Assembly (NCBI GenBank): GCA_002633005.1
Contig: NMRA01000526.1
Location: 198,887 to 262,886 of the forward strand
DNA from: Phoronis australis
Taxonomy: Eukaryota; Phoronida; Phoronidae
DNA length: 64,000 nucleotides
Direction: 5' to 3'
Below are positions 39,371-51,520 of this stretch, one piece after another. The notes below the pieces were generated by a model. That model was not told where the DNA came from. It did not search any database and saw nothing but the letters and a program-made list of their open reading frames with translations. Positions within the stretch are counted from its first letter, which is position 1; each line of letters begins with the position of its first letter. Position numbers and translations under genes: made by a program.

Positions 39371-39759
39371 TTAAAGTTCTTTTGCATTGGTTGTCAAACA
39401 AAAAGACTTTCTCTCCCTTGCCAACAAAAGTAATGGCTTTCCTCCCTCATCATATGGACATTTAACTTCAATATTTCCTTCCTGGTCTTTATTCAATGCC
39501 ACACCGTCAACACTGGCACCAAGAAACTGGTGCTCCTGATCAACAACAAAACCAGTTTGCTTAACCTGTACATCCCGTCCACCTAACTGATGAATAGCGC
39601 GGTATACATCAATGGCAGACTCTTCATGCCTCTTGCCATGTTCGCATGCTTTCAGTTGAAACTGCGGGCCGTATTGAATGACTTTCTTCAAAATACCATC
39701 TGGTGGCGTGCCCTCTCTTTGCTTGAAAATAGCCCCAGCTATTGAGGCGGTTATTCTAT
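39371..39759 (-). pseudogene. YqaJ-like (lambda-exonuclease fold) nuclease exon
   Basis: Acceptor CTTTTTAG at 39760, then DRITASIAGAIFKQREG, a helix ending HGKRHEESAIDVYRAI, FLGASVDGVALN and NIEVKCPYDEGGK. GxSxDG with its Asp and the ExK of IEVKCPY are the metal-binding residues of YqaJ/lambda-exonuclease-type nucleases. In eukaryotes such domains sit mainly in transposon genes (ISL2EU and SWIM-YqaJ proteins), where they are thought to assist mobility. The reading stops at TAA after CLTTNAKEL, earlier than usual, so it is partial or decayed. No partner exon with matching phase was found. Confidence 0.8.
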
Positions 39760-40202
39760 CTAAAAAGACAAGTGTCAATACAACATGCATGCATATCTTA
39801 TAGCATGAATTATGGTATATAACAGTGTGAAATTAAGTGTTAAGCTAAATAAACAACAAGCCGTCACTTTAATACATCTTAATATTGGCTTTGCGAAGAG
39901 TAATGTCTGGACATGCACAAACAGAAATTTTTTGTACGAAATGAGAGAACACAAACGTTATACAAATATTGTATTCCATAATTGGTAGATTTTAATCTTT
40001 CGATTATATACGATCTTGGAACAAACAGATACATTTGCCTATATAGTGGCATTTTGAGATCACGTTCGAAATCTTAATTTCCTATGCCATCATCTCCTTT
40101 CTTTTTCATTGTATTACTTGTCATCATGTGCACGAGAACGTGTATGATCGTAAATTTTCATGTTTGTTTTAGGACGTTTTTGTGCAATTCACCATATAAT
40201 TT

Positions 40203-43200
40203 TTACCTTTTGTTCATGCCCATGACTTCTATGGTCTCCTTGCCTACTAAAATCTGACAAAAATTCTGATTGAAGCTTAAAACACGGTCTTATCAAGAAG
40301 TATTCCTGTCTTTTGCAATAAACACTAATGTTCACTCTTAGGTGTAGCTATTTCCCCATCGGCGCCACTCGTCTAGCAGCTACCCATGCAAAAGCACGGG
40401 TAGCAGCTAGTACATTTTATATTTGAACTTCCCTGAGAATGAAGATAAGGTATTTTGCTAGACATGTGAAATATAGAAAAAATGGCCAACTTTTGTTCAA
40501 TAAGGTTTGAAATATCCTTAAGTACTAGACCATGTAACCCATTCTGTCGCTGTAGTGCCGAATCCAGTTTCCGATTCACATTGCCAATGATTAGCTGCAA
40601 TTATCAAAAAAACATGTTAAAGTGAGATGCATGCATTGTCAAAATCTTAAAATTTCTTCACTACACAACTTTCCAAGTGATTAATAACCAGTAATACTTT
40701 GGTTTGCACTAACTTTAAACTAGGAAAGAAAGCATGGTATTGCAATAACGTGATGTCATCTACTATGTTAGTATCTAATCGTTATGCAGCATATTAAGCA
40801 TGATATTCAGAACTTAACTTTGAAGCACCAGCAGTGGTACAAGCACTTTCATATGTGGTTCCACGACACTGCCTATCAATGTTGATCAACGCAATACATC
40901 ACACACCAAAAATAATGAATGTGATCAATTTGTAAAGCTTAACAGACAGAGCACTGAATTTAAGAAGCTGAAAAATCGGGTTCCTTACTAAAACAATGCT
41001 TCAAGAAGCATGAATTGGGAATGGGCATTTCACAACCAAGTAATTTGAATTAACACACATAATGGTGCCCTGGTGTCAGTTAATTCATATGCCAGAGCTA
41101 AAAGCAATGCCTGAAGATAGAAAATACACAGTGTTTCAATCAAATGTAAGCAGATTATCTGGCTTTTAATAAATCTTCAAATTGTGACATGGGCAATGAT
41201 CCTTCAAGAGATTTGGCAGATACACAGGTGGATGAAAAAAGTCACTCCGAAATTTTAAAAATAGCCACCACACACAAATACTTGGTTGCGTAAAAAGTAG
41301 TCAATTTTTAAAGGAGAATAGAGAAAATTTGCAATTACGGTTGCTATTATTATGACTCTTTAACTATCAGCGAACATACTGGACACATTTCTCTTTCTTC
41401 TTCTATATCCAAATTTCGTTCTTCAATGTATTCATCACTGTCGTCCACAGTTCGATTTTGAACGATTGAACGAACCTCCGTCGTATACCAATCGTCAGTA
41501 TCCTGTAGTTCTGAAATTAAAAGATTTTTAGATTTAGAATCTAGTATATTTGATTTACATAGTAGCAAGAGGAAAATCCAAAAGTAAATAACTCCACAGT
41601 GGTCCTTGCCACATTCATCATTCTAGAATGTAATGTAGCCAGAGCTTTAAATACACAACGAATTCCAATTGCTTCCAGCAATAGCATTGGAAATGACAAC
41701 TGACATGAATCAATCTCAGAACCCAAATCAATTGCATGAAGGCAAACAAAAAACTACAAATGTCACTGGGGACACAGCATTAGTCATATATGTCTATAAT
41801 TTATGGTCCCTTGTTCTCATGTTGATAAATACACTTGGCCAGAGATCATCTTAGATACTTAATAGAGCTCTGCAACCAAAAATAAGCTGATGTGCGGTGC
41901 ATCACATTAGTCAGAGGCATCCAAAAATCATTGCCAACCATACTCTTCTCAGCAAGAACATGTTATGCAAACTTTCATGATCATTCAAGTTGTTTGTCTG
42001 ATATAGAGACAGATGCCAAACTTATATACTGGTATAGAATTCATCAAATTCATTTATACATATCTGCATTACAACAAAAATACAATGGAAACAAGAGCAA
42101 CATGGAGCCTTGCAATGCACCCACGATTCCACTGCAAACAGAGTGCTTCTAGAGTTATGGACCAGTATCATAAAAATGGCCGTAAGGTGGTTCAAAATAA
42201 GTAAACGCGTGTGAAAATGGGAAGGTGTAGTTGCCTTCCGAATACAAAACTATTTCCTAAATTTCACTAAAAAATCATCAAAAAACTCCAAAACTTATTA
42301 AGGTGAACATAAAGAAACAAAGTGCCATTGATAGAAGTGGTAGTACAGTCCGTCAGTTGAAACACATCAGATTCTGTTAATTTTCATAATGATCCTCTCA
42401 GTCTATTGGTGGGCACAGGAACATAGTTTTCATCATTTTAATACCTCCGCAATAATGTACCAATATGAATGTTGGTGCAACAAGGTTAATAGAATATTTT
42501 GTGACAAAGCATTCCAGACTAACCCTCATCATAAGAGTCAACCTCATCAAAGAACTCATTCCACCACTCCTTGTCCTCTTCTAACGGCATAAATTTTTTC
42601 GCAGTGGCGAAAGAAGATTTTAGTTTATGAATTTCAAGTTTTTCAAAACTTGGTTTCACCAGTCCAGGTGTTCCAGAAGCCAGAGACTTCAACAGATAGA
42701 GTCCTGAAAATGTTTTCATTACAAATATGTGAAGCAGTTCACTATAGTTTGTAATGGCAAATATAAGTAGTCTGTGATGTGTATAACTAAGTAGTAAGTG
42801 ATAAATATTTTACATCATGTCAGGACCAAATGATGTTCCAGCACAAATTAAACACGTTTGAAGTACAACACAACCCATGCCCTATTAACCTTTAACATTA
42901 GACGTCATTACCATGCATCTATCTGGTACAGAATCTTGATTCAAAAGAATGACAGTGATCACGTACACCTGGGTAGTCATGCCTTCTTGGCATTTCTTTT
43001 GTGGTCAGTGAGGTGTGGTACACTCTTTTTTCAGAAGTACATGGTAGTATTTGTTATTTTGTACACAGAGTATGCTTAGAGTAATTTTAAAGGGAAATCA
43101 TTATTTTATGAACAATAATTGATATGGGCTTTATTTTGATTTTTGCATGGTAAACTAAGTGTTTTGTAACTTTTTTGTATTGGCCTTCCACAGGTTACCA

Positions 43201-46200
43201 CATTCAAACCACATTTAAAAAGTCTCAAAGTAAAAATAGTCACCAGTCTCAGTATTGAAGTCAGCTGGAGTCCATTCTGCATCTGTTGACCACTTTTTTG
43301 CAAAGAGTACGCATTTTGCACTGTCATCCCTTTCAAACGTGAACTGGTGTGGAACAGAGTGGTGCAACAGTACATTTGTTACTAATAGAATGCAGCTTTG
43401 GACAGGTGAAGGCCCATTGGTCAATGTACATGTTAGAAATTACTTGCTTACCAATGTAATAACACTTGCGGTTGGCTTTATGATTGCTTGAACAATTAAT
43501 TCGTAAGTTTGTAAACTTTATGTTTTTTCTTTAACTCAACGTACCACCATGGGTTGATCGTGTTTGAGGGTAATATCCAGACAGAATACTACAGTATGTG
43601 ATTTGTCACTTCAAACCATAGTCTAAGCCTGATGCTTTGTCAGAGACATTTTCTCATGTTTGCAATTTCTTCTGAACTGTAATCAAGGCCATTGTCGCAC
43701 TGCATTCTTATTGGCTTATGGCAATGTAATTATCATTGATGATTGCAATTGAGAGATTTTGACATCGTGACATTGCTTTGTTTTTCATATAACTTTTTTT
43801 ACTCTATGTACAATGTATTTACACTTTATTCAAATGAGTAATTTCATGTAACTCTGATCTCAGTACTCACTCCGTGAAGTTTGCACGGTAGGCAGCTGAC
43901 TGAATCCAACTGTTTCTGCCGCACACACTGACAATGATTATTTGAAATGGTTCCAAGTCACTAGAAAATTCGAGGATCCGTGCTTGAACATGGGGTATGA
44001 GGAGTCAAAAATTCACATAGGTACTAGGACTGTGCGACGAAACTCCGCCATTGTGACTTGATAGGCAGTCTGAAAGAAAATGTAAACGGTTACTGTAAAT
44101 GACTGTTAATTGGTTAAAGAAATATCAATCTTTGTGTTTGGAAAATATATTTACAGTAGACTTCCTACGAACAACTTTTATTTTTAACATTGCTACAAAG
44201 TACACTTGTGAATCTCCATGATAGCAAGAAGCAGCGTGTGTTGATAAAAACAATGGTGTTGACATGTTTGACATTTATTAAAACTAAATACCAAACATGT
44301 CAAGCCTATTTAAATCCATCGTTCTTTCATCATTATTCACAAATCCCATTCTGTTGGGTTTGCCTCTTAAAGTAAATTGAACTTTTTAATTACTAATTCC
44401 ACCTCTCAACTTTTCAACATATTTTCAACAATATTGTTTATTTTCTGTACCTCTCTAAGTTCGCCTTTTATCTGGTTCGGCAGCACTGCCCGAAGGTATT
44501 GTAGGACTGACTTGGGATATGTATACTGGCAATCTGGTGGTCCAATTTCTCTTTTCTGAAAGACAAATATTTTTTTAGATTACACCTCGACTGTTTTTTA
44601 TTGATGGTGGGTCGAGAAGATTGTGGTGGAGGTAATGGGTAACACTGCTGAAATATCCCATCTGGGGGGTCAAAAATGTTGCTTGTTATATCGTTTTCAG
44701 CCAGTGGTTTTCAATGACTTGGGGGTGCTCGCTCACGCCATACCCCCAAGAAGATTTCGTGTGGTTTGACTAATGTAACCTAACATAATATTTTCCCTTT
44801 CTTTAAAATCGTTATTTCTCACAGGAACGTGGAGACTCAGGGTATTGAAGTAAAGAGTCAGATTTGAAATTTCAATTTCTTGCATCTGAATTAGTAAAAC
44901 GACAATACATAATGATAAGCAACTATTCTCACCTTCAACTTTCTTGCCCATTGGGCATAGTGATAGAACCTAATCTGCTTGTTCGTCTTCCTCTTTATTT
45001 TAAACTTTGTTACATTCGCCTCGACTGCGCTGATGAAGGTGTCTGCCTCAAACCTGTAGATCATTAGATAAAATACATAGTATGCCTCAAGTATATTCGG
45101 CGGTACCGCATTTAAGAACCTGGTTTCCCCAATATTGTTTTTCCCCATTATAACACCAAACTTCTTCTCGAAACCCTACCTACGAGTAGACTATCTGAAC
45201 TGTAGCATAGTATAGCAGGTATATAACCATGACTAGCTGCAAAGGAAAAGTGCCAAGGCAGGCACAGCTTTTGAGATGCAGTGTTCTTATTTTGAAAAAA
45301 AAAACGTATCAACAGAATTAACTAATAACTCATCAAGGAAGCACTGGTTACAGAATCGTATGGCGAATGCAACAAGTCGCCGTACGCCCGTGATCTAGCT
45401 GTCTAGTTTCTCTAACACTGGTAAGTTGTGAAAAAAGATAAATCCTCACCCAAATTCGTTCATTTCTAAGACCATGTGACGTTTTGTCGTTTCTACTTCT
45501 TGCTCACGTCGCACTTTTACGCTTGGCAATCTACTTTCCATTTTATGTTTCTCCCGCGTGGTTTATTGTGGATCATAATGCACCAACTTGACCCAGTTTT
45601 AAGTAAATATGTTGACTCCGCCTGCGTGACCTACTTGGGCTGCGTGGACTGTAATTAAGTTAATTATGCACTGCAAATTCGTGTGACATTGTGTGGGAAT
45701 ATTGAAATAGTCAAGACTGCTACGGGGTTTATAAGTTTTATTGCCCAAGAACAAGTTTTCACCGAATAATTAACCGAAGTCCTTGAGATTTTCACGTCTC
45801 GCCACATAATCGGCTTTTTCTCGGCTTCGGCAAATCGACCTAATTTGAACTTAGGAACACGATTTCTCGAAAACTGCTCGGTGGATTTCGTTGAAACTTT
45901 CCAAATTTATTATTTAGTCATCAATCTCAAAAACGTTGTTAGGATTTTAGATATAAAGGTCTAGATTTTGCGTAATGTAACAAAGATGACGAACACGACC
46001 TCTATTTTTTACAAATATACCTTGCTTTTTGCGAATTGATTTGCCATAAAAATCAAATGAAAAGGTTAATCGAAAGTTCCTAACAGCGTTTTTGAGGTTA
46101 CTAGTGAAGTTTTCATTTAAAAAAGGTTTCATTAAAATCGATCGAAGAGTTACTTTGCTATGAATGTACCTTTCTGAGAAATAAATTTTTGACTTAAAAA

Positions 46201-46608
46201 AGGTTTTTACGTAAAAATAATAATGGTATATTAATACAAAAAGTATTTTCATATTCCCTGTTCTTTTTTTTCAGAAAATATATACTTTTACTAGTTGACA
46301 AAGCTTAGTTTTTTTGATATACGAGTTAGAATAGAGGCCACTAAATAAGGTTTGAAATAACCTTAAGATTTCTTTCGTTAAGTACGTTTACATATTTTGG
46401 AACATCTTACCAAAAGAGTGGTATTAGTTAGGGAGTTCAGTGACACTTTAGACCCATAAATGTCGACCTCTAGAGCCTGAAGACGTATTTTGTCCGCCTC
46501 CTTTATATCGTCGTCAGTGGCGTGGTGGCCCCATAGCTTTATTTCTGTGTTGTTGTCAAGGGTGGTCGTCCTCCATTTGTAATGGGGCTCTTCTTTAAGT
46601 TCAGATAC
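40203..46608 (-). CDS. Second, diverged copy of the OB-fold gene (two exons, large intron)
   Basis: Exon 46411-46608 (66 codons, acceptor TTTGTAG, donor GTAAGATG) reads VSELKEEPHYKWRTTTLDNN, then TEIKLWGHHATDDDIKEADK and ALEVDIYGSKVSLNSL. By my count 44 of 66 residues equal the copy at 25970-26305. The last exon 40203-40253 reads ILVGKETIEVMGMNKR and stop, matching 25714-25770 in phase and end. The intron between them is 6.16 kb here against 199 bp in the first copy, and holds the DUF7869-type exons at 41350-43424. The N-terminal exon and the first 46 codons of exon 2 are not seen; intron sequence at 46740-46910 still resembles 26430-26560. No stop in the retained exons despite about one-third amino-acid divergence. 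Confidence 0.65.
40374..40407. repeat. 12-bp imperfect hairpin
   Basis: TAGCAGCTACCC and GGGTAGCAGCTA can pair around a short loop with few mismatches. No tRNA or terminator context; significance unknown. Confidence 0.5.
41350..43424 (-). CDS. C-terminal exons of a DUF7869-type (transposon-associated) gene, copy A
   Basis: Upstream block 43215-43424: NVLLHHSVPHQFTFERDDSA and KKWSTDAEWTPADFNTET. Exon 42524-42703: GLYLLKSLASGTPGLVKPSF, EKLEIHKLKSSFATAKKF, EEDKEWWNEFF; acceptor ATTTTCAG, donor GTTAGT. Terminal exon 41350-41510: ELQDTDDWYTTEV..., EYIEERNLDIEEE, CPVCSLIVKES and stop. The last two exons join in phase (GAT GAG G + AA). Copy B at 49981-50582 has the same order and an equivalent acceptor. 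The core DUF7869 block (DGMDQ...DNC..EN...GHTHEDVDQ) is absent here but present in the array at 50.6-54.3 kb. Function unknown; an RNase H-like transposase role is inference. Confidence 0.6.
43425..46410. other. No supported gene (within the enlarged intron of OB-fold copy 2)
   Basis: AT-rich; open frames at 44733-45148 and 45947-46252 on the minus strand have no recognisable motif. Confidence 0.5.
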
Positions 46609-47239
46609 CTACAAACGAATGAAAATGGGCCACAGGTTTCGCCCCTACAGTGAAACTGTCTATACTCGTGTAAAATACTCCAACGCTATGGGGATCAACT
46701 TGCAGCCACCAATGGCACGTATAACGTGATGTTATGAATGCATAATAATTTATGTTCACATCTCTTTGAAAAACCTCTTTTAATCATTACTTAGTAACTT
46801 TTGTGCCACGGGCATTATGCAGACTACTGTATGGTTAGTTACAGTTATCTTACTTTTGGTGGAGAACATTTGCTATGGCATTGCTGGTTGTCCTAAAAGG
46901 TTAATGAAAATACTTTAAACTGAACAGTAAACACCCAATCTAAACATATGTCAAGAAGCAACAATTAATAACTTAAAACTAAACATGTACAGTAAACACC
47001 TAAGCTAATTTACCCCACGAAAACCTGTCATAAACACATGCCAATATTCTCCCCGGGCGCGAAAAATGGTGAAAATAATAGGAAATGGTCGAAACAAGAA
47101 ATAAATCAGGCAAACATAAAATAAGTCAATACTAAAATAAAACGGCAAACAAATGTGAAACAAGACAATAGGAATAGTAAACAATACATATAAATGTGTA
47201 CAAGTGAGAATATGAGTCAATGTCACATATGAAGTCACT

Positions 47240-47466
47240 GCAGTGATGTCTCAACTGGATATAATTTGGTAATTGGTCGGTTGATAGTTCCATTTTTGAC
47301 ACGCAAAGTTACGGAACGAACATGTCCGTCATGTCCACGGTGAAGCTGTTCAAGATTCCATAGAGGACGAGCCGAGTCCTCGTGAACTAATATGATATGT
47401 CCTGGTGCGATAATGTCCTGCTGTCCATGGTTTGCTGAGCAGCAAAAAAGGTGTCCCTTTTTAACT
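47240..47466 (-). pseudogene. BEL/Pao retrotransposon C-terminal fragment (DUF5641)
   Basis: Reads IIAPGHIILVHEDSARPLWN, LEQLHRGHDGHVRSVTLRV and NGTINRPITKLYPVE. The order GDxVLV-x-DD...W-x-L-x-x-x...GxDGxVRxVxVR...RPxxxLYPxE is the domain ending BEL/Pao polyproteins after integrase. The region just upstream (47497-47736) is open for 79 codons but I do not recognise it. No LTR or polymerase nearby. Confidence 0.82.
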
Positions 47467-49980
47467 TGGTCTTGCGTGAGCTTTATGTTGTACTTATTAG
47501 TTTAAATCTGTGAAAGCTCTGAAAGTGGTGAGTTTGAAAATGATCTCAAGGATTCTTCTGTCTTGGGCTTTGTGACATTCTTTATTTTCAAGTACAGAAA
47601 TGTACTTTAGACTGTCTTCTGGTGATACACCAATGAACAGCTTCACTTCTTCTAGTACTGCTTCTGTGATGTCACAGTTTTGGTGCGTATGCTTTATGTT
47701 TTTAAAGGGGAGGTAGAAATCTGGAACCTTTATCAAGTGTAGTCTGTTCTCTTGTGCAAGAAGGTGATCAACTACGTTTTTTGCTTGAGCATAAGGCAGG
47801 TAGTGATATTCTGTCTGTCTACCGATGTCTAGTATTGGTTGTATTTCATATCTTCTGCAGGGTTGACCTCTCCATTCTTCATTTGATCTGTAAGAGGCTA
47901 AGCCATAGTGTTGCTGTCCAGGAATTATCTGGATTACATGTGTAATCGGGACGCTCAGGGGCGTCTCATTATCGAACTCCGACAGGACTTGTGAACTATT
48001 TTAGCGTTAAAACGAACGTACTTTTAAATCAATAGAAACAATCACCATGTTGTAGTATGTAGTATGCAGCATTTATTAACTAAATAAAACAGTTCAGTCG
48101 CTAGTACGTTTTCCGTCGAGCAGGAATCAGGGTGACCATAAGCAATATTTACACGATCTTGCCAAAAAATGTGCAAAAAAGCCGCAGATGACAAAAGTAA
48201 ACTAAACAAGCTAAGCTTACTGACAAAAAGGACGTTTTCAGTCGATCTCAGTAAAAGAGATGTAGTTAACAAAGGAAATTAAAACTAAAGTACGCTACTA
48301 ACAAAGAGCACATTTTTACTCGATCTCCACGAAAAAGGTGCCAAAAAGCCGCAGTTAACAAGGAAAAACTCAAGTACGCTACGAACAAGGAGCACATTTT
48401 TACTTGACCAAAGAAAAACCAAACTAAGCCTAGTGACACCACTACAATATACCCTCATCATGTGACCTTGTGCTTTTACAAGCTCTCTCACCATGCTGTT
48501 GTCTTGAGGCCAAGAGTGAATTTTTTTCTCAATAATCAGCTGCAAGATGTATATCGACAGGTCAGAAAAACAGTTATAATTGATCAGTGAACATACCTTT
48601 ACAATTAAAAATTACTGGCGTCAGTTCATATAATGTGAATGTGAGAGTTGTCGAGTCAGTTTTGTTATAACTCAGCTGTGACAAGTTCGGTCGTTGTTTG
48701 CTTTTGTTTACGAGTCAGTCGACATGCCACACTGTTGCTGTGTACTGGGATGTACTTATCATTGCCCAGAGCCTGTAAGCAGCCCTGCTGTGATGTTGAG
48801 TAGAGGGAGTGAATACAGGCCCCGTTCAACACCCAGTGACAAGGACAGTTCGTCGTCCAATGAATATATCGGCGAGCCAAATTTTGATAAGTTATTGAGG
48901 ACTTGTCTAAAGTATTGGAGCAATTTAGCAGGTGCCAGGTGTGTGGTGAGGGAGTCACACGGCGAGATGTAAGCAGTTTGTGTGCTCAGGTCACCATCCA
49001 GTGGGAGTGTGTCGCGGGACACTCGGCAAGTGAAACAACTGTTCCTCTGTCCGTGAGGCGATAATCAGTACATCTCGGTACGCAGCTACCGTTTGGCATG
49101 TTGATTGGCTCGTAAACAAAAGCAACCGGCGAACAAACTAATCACAACAGAGGTAGAACAAAGACTGACTCTGCAGCTCTTACAGTAAGACTACATGGAA
49201 TGTAATTGGCGCGAAATACTTGCCTCCCAAAACGTAAAGGACGAGTAATTGTTTATATTACAAAAAGCTGTAATTACATGAAAAATATGTCTGGGATAAT
49301 AAACGAGCGTTATTTTCGCTAAAAATGACATGAAAAAAGGTTGTCTTCGCTTTTAATTAAAACAAAAATAAGCTCTCAGTTCTTCATAACCTTAGAAATC
49401 ACCTTTGGAGTAAGGAATAAGTGGAGGCCAATTTCATTATACCAAATGGACTAAAAATTATCGGAATTAGGAAGTACCATTTAATAAATGTTTCGAGCAA
49501 ATAATATTCTTTCAAAATTCATCCCAGGGGACCCCAGGTTATTCAAATGTATGTGTGTATCGCCTCCTACAAAATGCAAGATCTGGGATGCTTGAATTAA
49601 TTGAAATAATTTTTGACTTTCTCTGCTCCACTTTAGTGCTATTTCAAGAATAAGTATTTAAAATTCTGTTTTAGTGCTAAATTTCTAATGTCTAATACTA
49701 GCTTTGCACTTGATGACTCCAGCGTTAAGTATAATAGTTCGAGACAGAACCCATGATTTCAAGCATTTTGTTGCAGGAATGTAGGATGAGAGAATTATGC
49801 ATGCGCCATTATGTGTTTCAGCACAGAATACATAATACATATAGGGACTTTGCACAAAGTAGAACAGAAAATATCAAACATATTTTGAAGTTCGATTTTG
49901 ACGCTGCCTCCACAAGCACAATTTGCTGATAAAAAGTATAATAGGGTTGAAAAAGTAATAGGTGATGGGTGGTATCTTAC
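47467..49980. other. No supported gene; diverged tandem repeats at 48165-48415
   Basis: Around 48165-48415 two to three diverged copies of a roughly 85-110-base unit recur (AAGTACGCTAC, GAGCACATTTTTACT, AAAAGCCGCAG). The plus-strand reading MPHCCCVLGCTYHC at 48724 resembles a THAP start but lacks the rest of the domain. Otherwise nothing. Confidence 0.55.
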
Positions 49981-50582
49981 CTTCTATACCGTCTAGCTTT
50001 TGGAACCACTAGCTCCACCATTGCTTATCTTCTTCGTTTGTGATGAACTTTTTGGCTGACATAATTGCACTTTTCAGCTTGTGCAGCTCTAGCTTTTCGT
50101 AGTTTGGGGTCAGCAACTTTGGGGGATTGACTGGGATTGACTTCAGGACGTATGGCCCTGCACAAACACAGCAGTGAGATTAATGCATAAAGCAAATCAA
50201 TTTCCAAAACATTACACTTTGGTTACAGAGTGCATATAAGCAAGTAAAAAAACAACCTGTTGCATAACAATGAAAATCAAATTCAGCAAGAATGCTGGCA
50301 CAGACTGCCACAGACCTCTCTTATGATTGAACTTGTGTGCGTGTCTGGAAGCAACACTCTGGACTGAGTCACAAATCTTATTAAATCGTGACAAGTTCAA
50401 TTAACAGTGAATTGAAAATAATATGTAACAGCTTTGATTAAACAGAATACCTGATACTGAGTTTCAATGTGAAAGTCCGCTGGTGTCCAGGTGCTGTCAG
50501 CGGACCACTTTTTCACAGAGATAGTGCACTTGCCGTTATGAAGGGAGCATTTAAACTGATAAGGCAATGAGTGATTGTGCAT
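49981..50582 (-). pseudogene. C-terminal exons of a DUF7869-type gene, copy B
   Basis: Block 50397-50582 starts MHNHSLPYQFKCSLHNGKC and reads KKWSADSTWTPADFHIETQ. Exon 49981-50157 has acceptor TGTTTGTGCAG and donor GTAAGATA and reads GPYVLKSIPVNPPKLL, YEKLELHKLKSAIMSAKKF, EEDKQWWS-stop-WFQKLDGIE. It aligns with copy A exon 42524-42703 (177 against 180 bases, same phases), but an in-frame TAG after WWS shows decay. The upstream DUF7869 core is in the adjacent array. No terminal CPVC exon found downstream. Confidence 0.7.
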
Positions 50583-50592
50583 GGGATGTGGT

Positions 50593-51070
50593 TTATGTTA
50601 TACAAGAAACAGGGTTTGGAGTGGTGCATCTTGTGAAGGCTTCCATTAATTTTGGAATCGTAAGAATTGAATGACGAGCCATGTAAATAGAAAAATGAGA
50701 AAAAACTTGGTCTACATCTTCATGTGTATGGCCCACCATTACAAAACCAACTTTAATTTTAGAAAAAATTCGCATTTCAACCAAAAGTGCACAAAGCCCA
50801 AATACTACAATATTTTTATTTTCCAACCAACAATTGTCCATCTGAAGATACAGAATTGGGGGCAAAAAGCTCATAGATGACAATGTTCATAGCAGGAAAT
50901 TGGCTGTCACATCTGGCCCATGTATCCACTGCCCATCATCAAAAAATGATCGTTTGGTGTCCATGGTTAATTACACCAGTGAGATGAGTTCTCAATTTAT
51001 GCAATTTTTGTAGCGTTTTGCTATAAATATTGAAAGCAGGCAGATTCGTTTTTTGTTGGTCCATGCCATC
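50593..51070 (-). pseudogene. DUF7869-core copy, unit 1
   Basis: Same core as unit 3: LYLQMDNCWLENKNIVVFGL, FVMVGHTHEDVDQVFSHF, LMEAFTRCTTPNPVSC. The upstream DGMDQQKTNLPAFNIY block is present near 51050 but separated by a frame change. Confidence 0.75.
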
Positions 51071-51520
51071 CAGTATTATGCATGCGTATCATCTTGGGCT
51101 GGACCTTGCCTTTGAGCAGTGTTTATAATATTTTTTCTCTCATTCCTGAAAAGTAATGAGAATAGTTTCATTATTCAACAGACAACATGTCCTTTAAGAT
51201 ACTCTCATTTCCACCAGATTAGAATGCAAGAACCTCAGTTATCACTTAACATGGGGACATTTTGAAATTAGAACACTCCATGTATTTTCAGTTTTACCAC
51301 CGGACTTTACAATATTGATATGCAAAGAAACCAAAACATTACAAGTTTTAAAAGCCTTTCATGAGCAAAACTTGATTTGGCAACTTTCGCTCCTAGCCTT
51401 GTTTAACTAAAGATTGACTAAATGCAAAAAAACGCCGGCTCTATACTTTTGGGGATTTCATGACTGAGAAATTTTATGAGAATGAAACTTCATAGAAATC
51501 TCTGTTATGGTTAAATTGAN

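Noticed and set aside
36344-39759. SWIM exon and YqaJ exon as one gene
   Set aside because: Both are on the minus strand, but the YqaJ exon lies upstream of the SWIM exon, the reverse of the order in SWIM-YqaJ proteins, with a piggyBac pseudogene between.
48724-48972. MPHCCCVLGC... reading as a THAP domain
   Set aside because: Lacks the conserved Trp, FP-P motif and C..H pair of a THAP finger.
50671-50880. Plus-strand 69-codon ORFs repeated at 50671, 51905 and 53444
   Set aside because: Antisense shadows of the DUF7869 core, repeated because the array is repeated.
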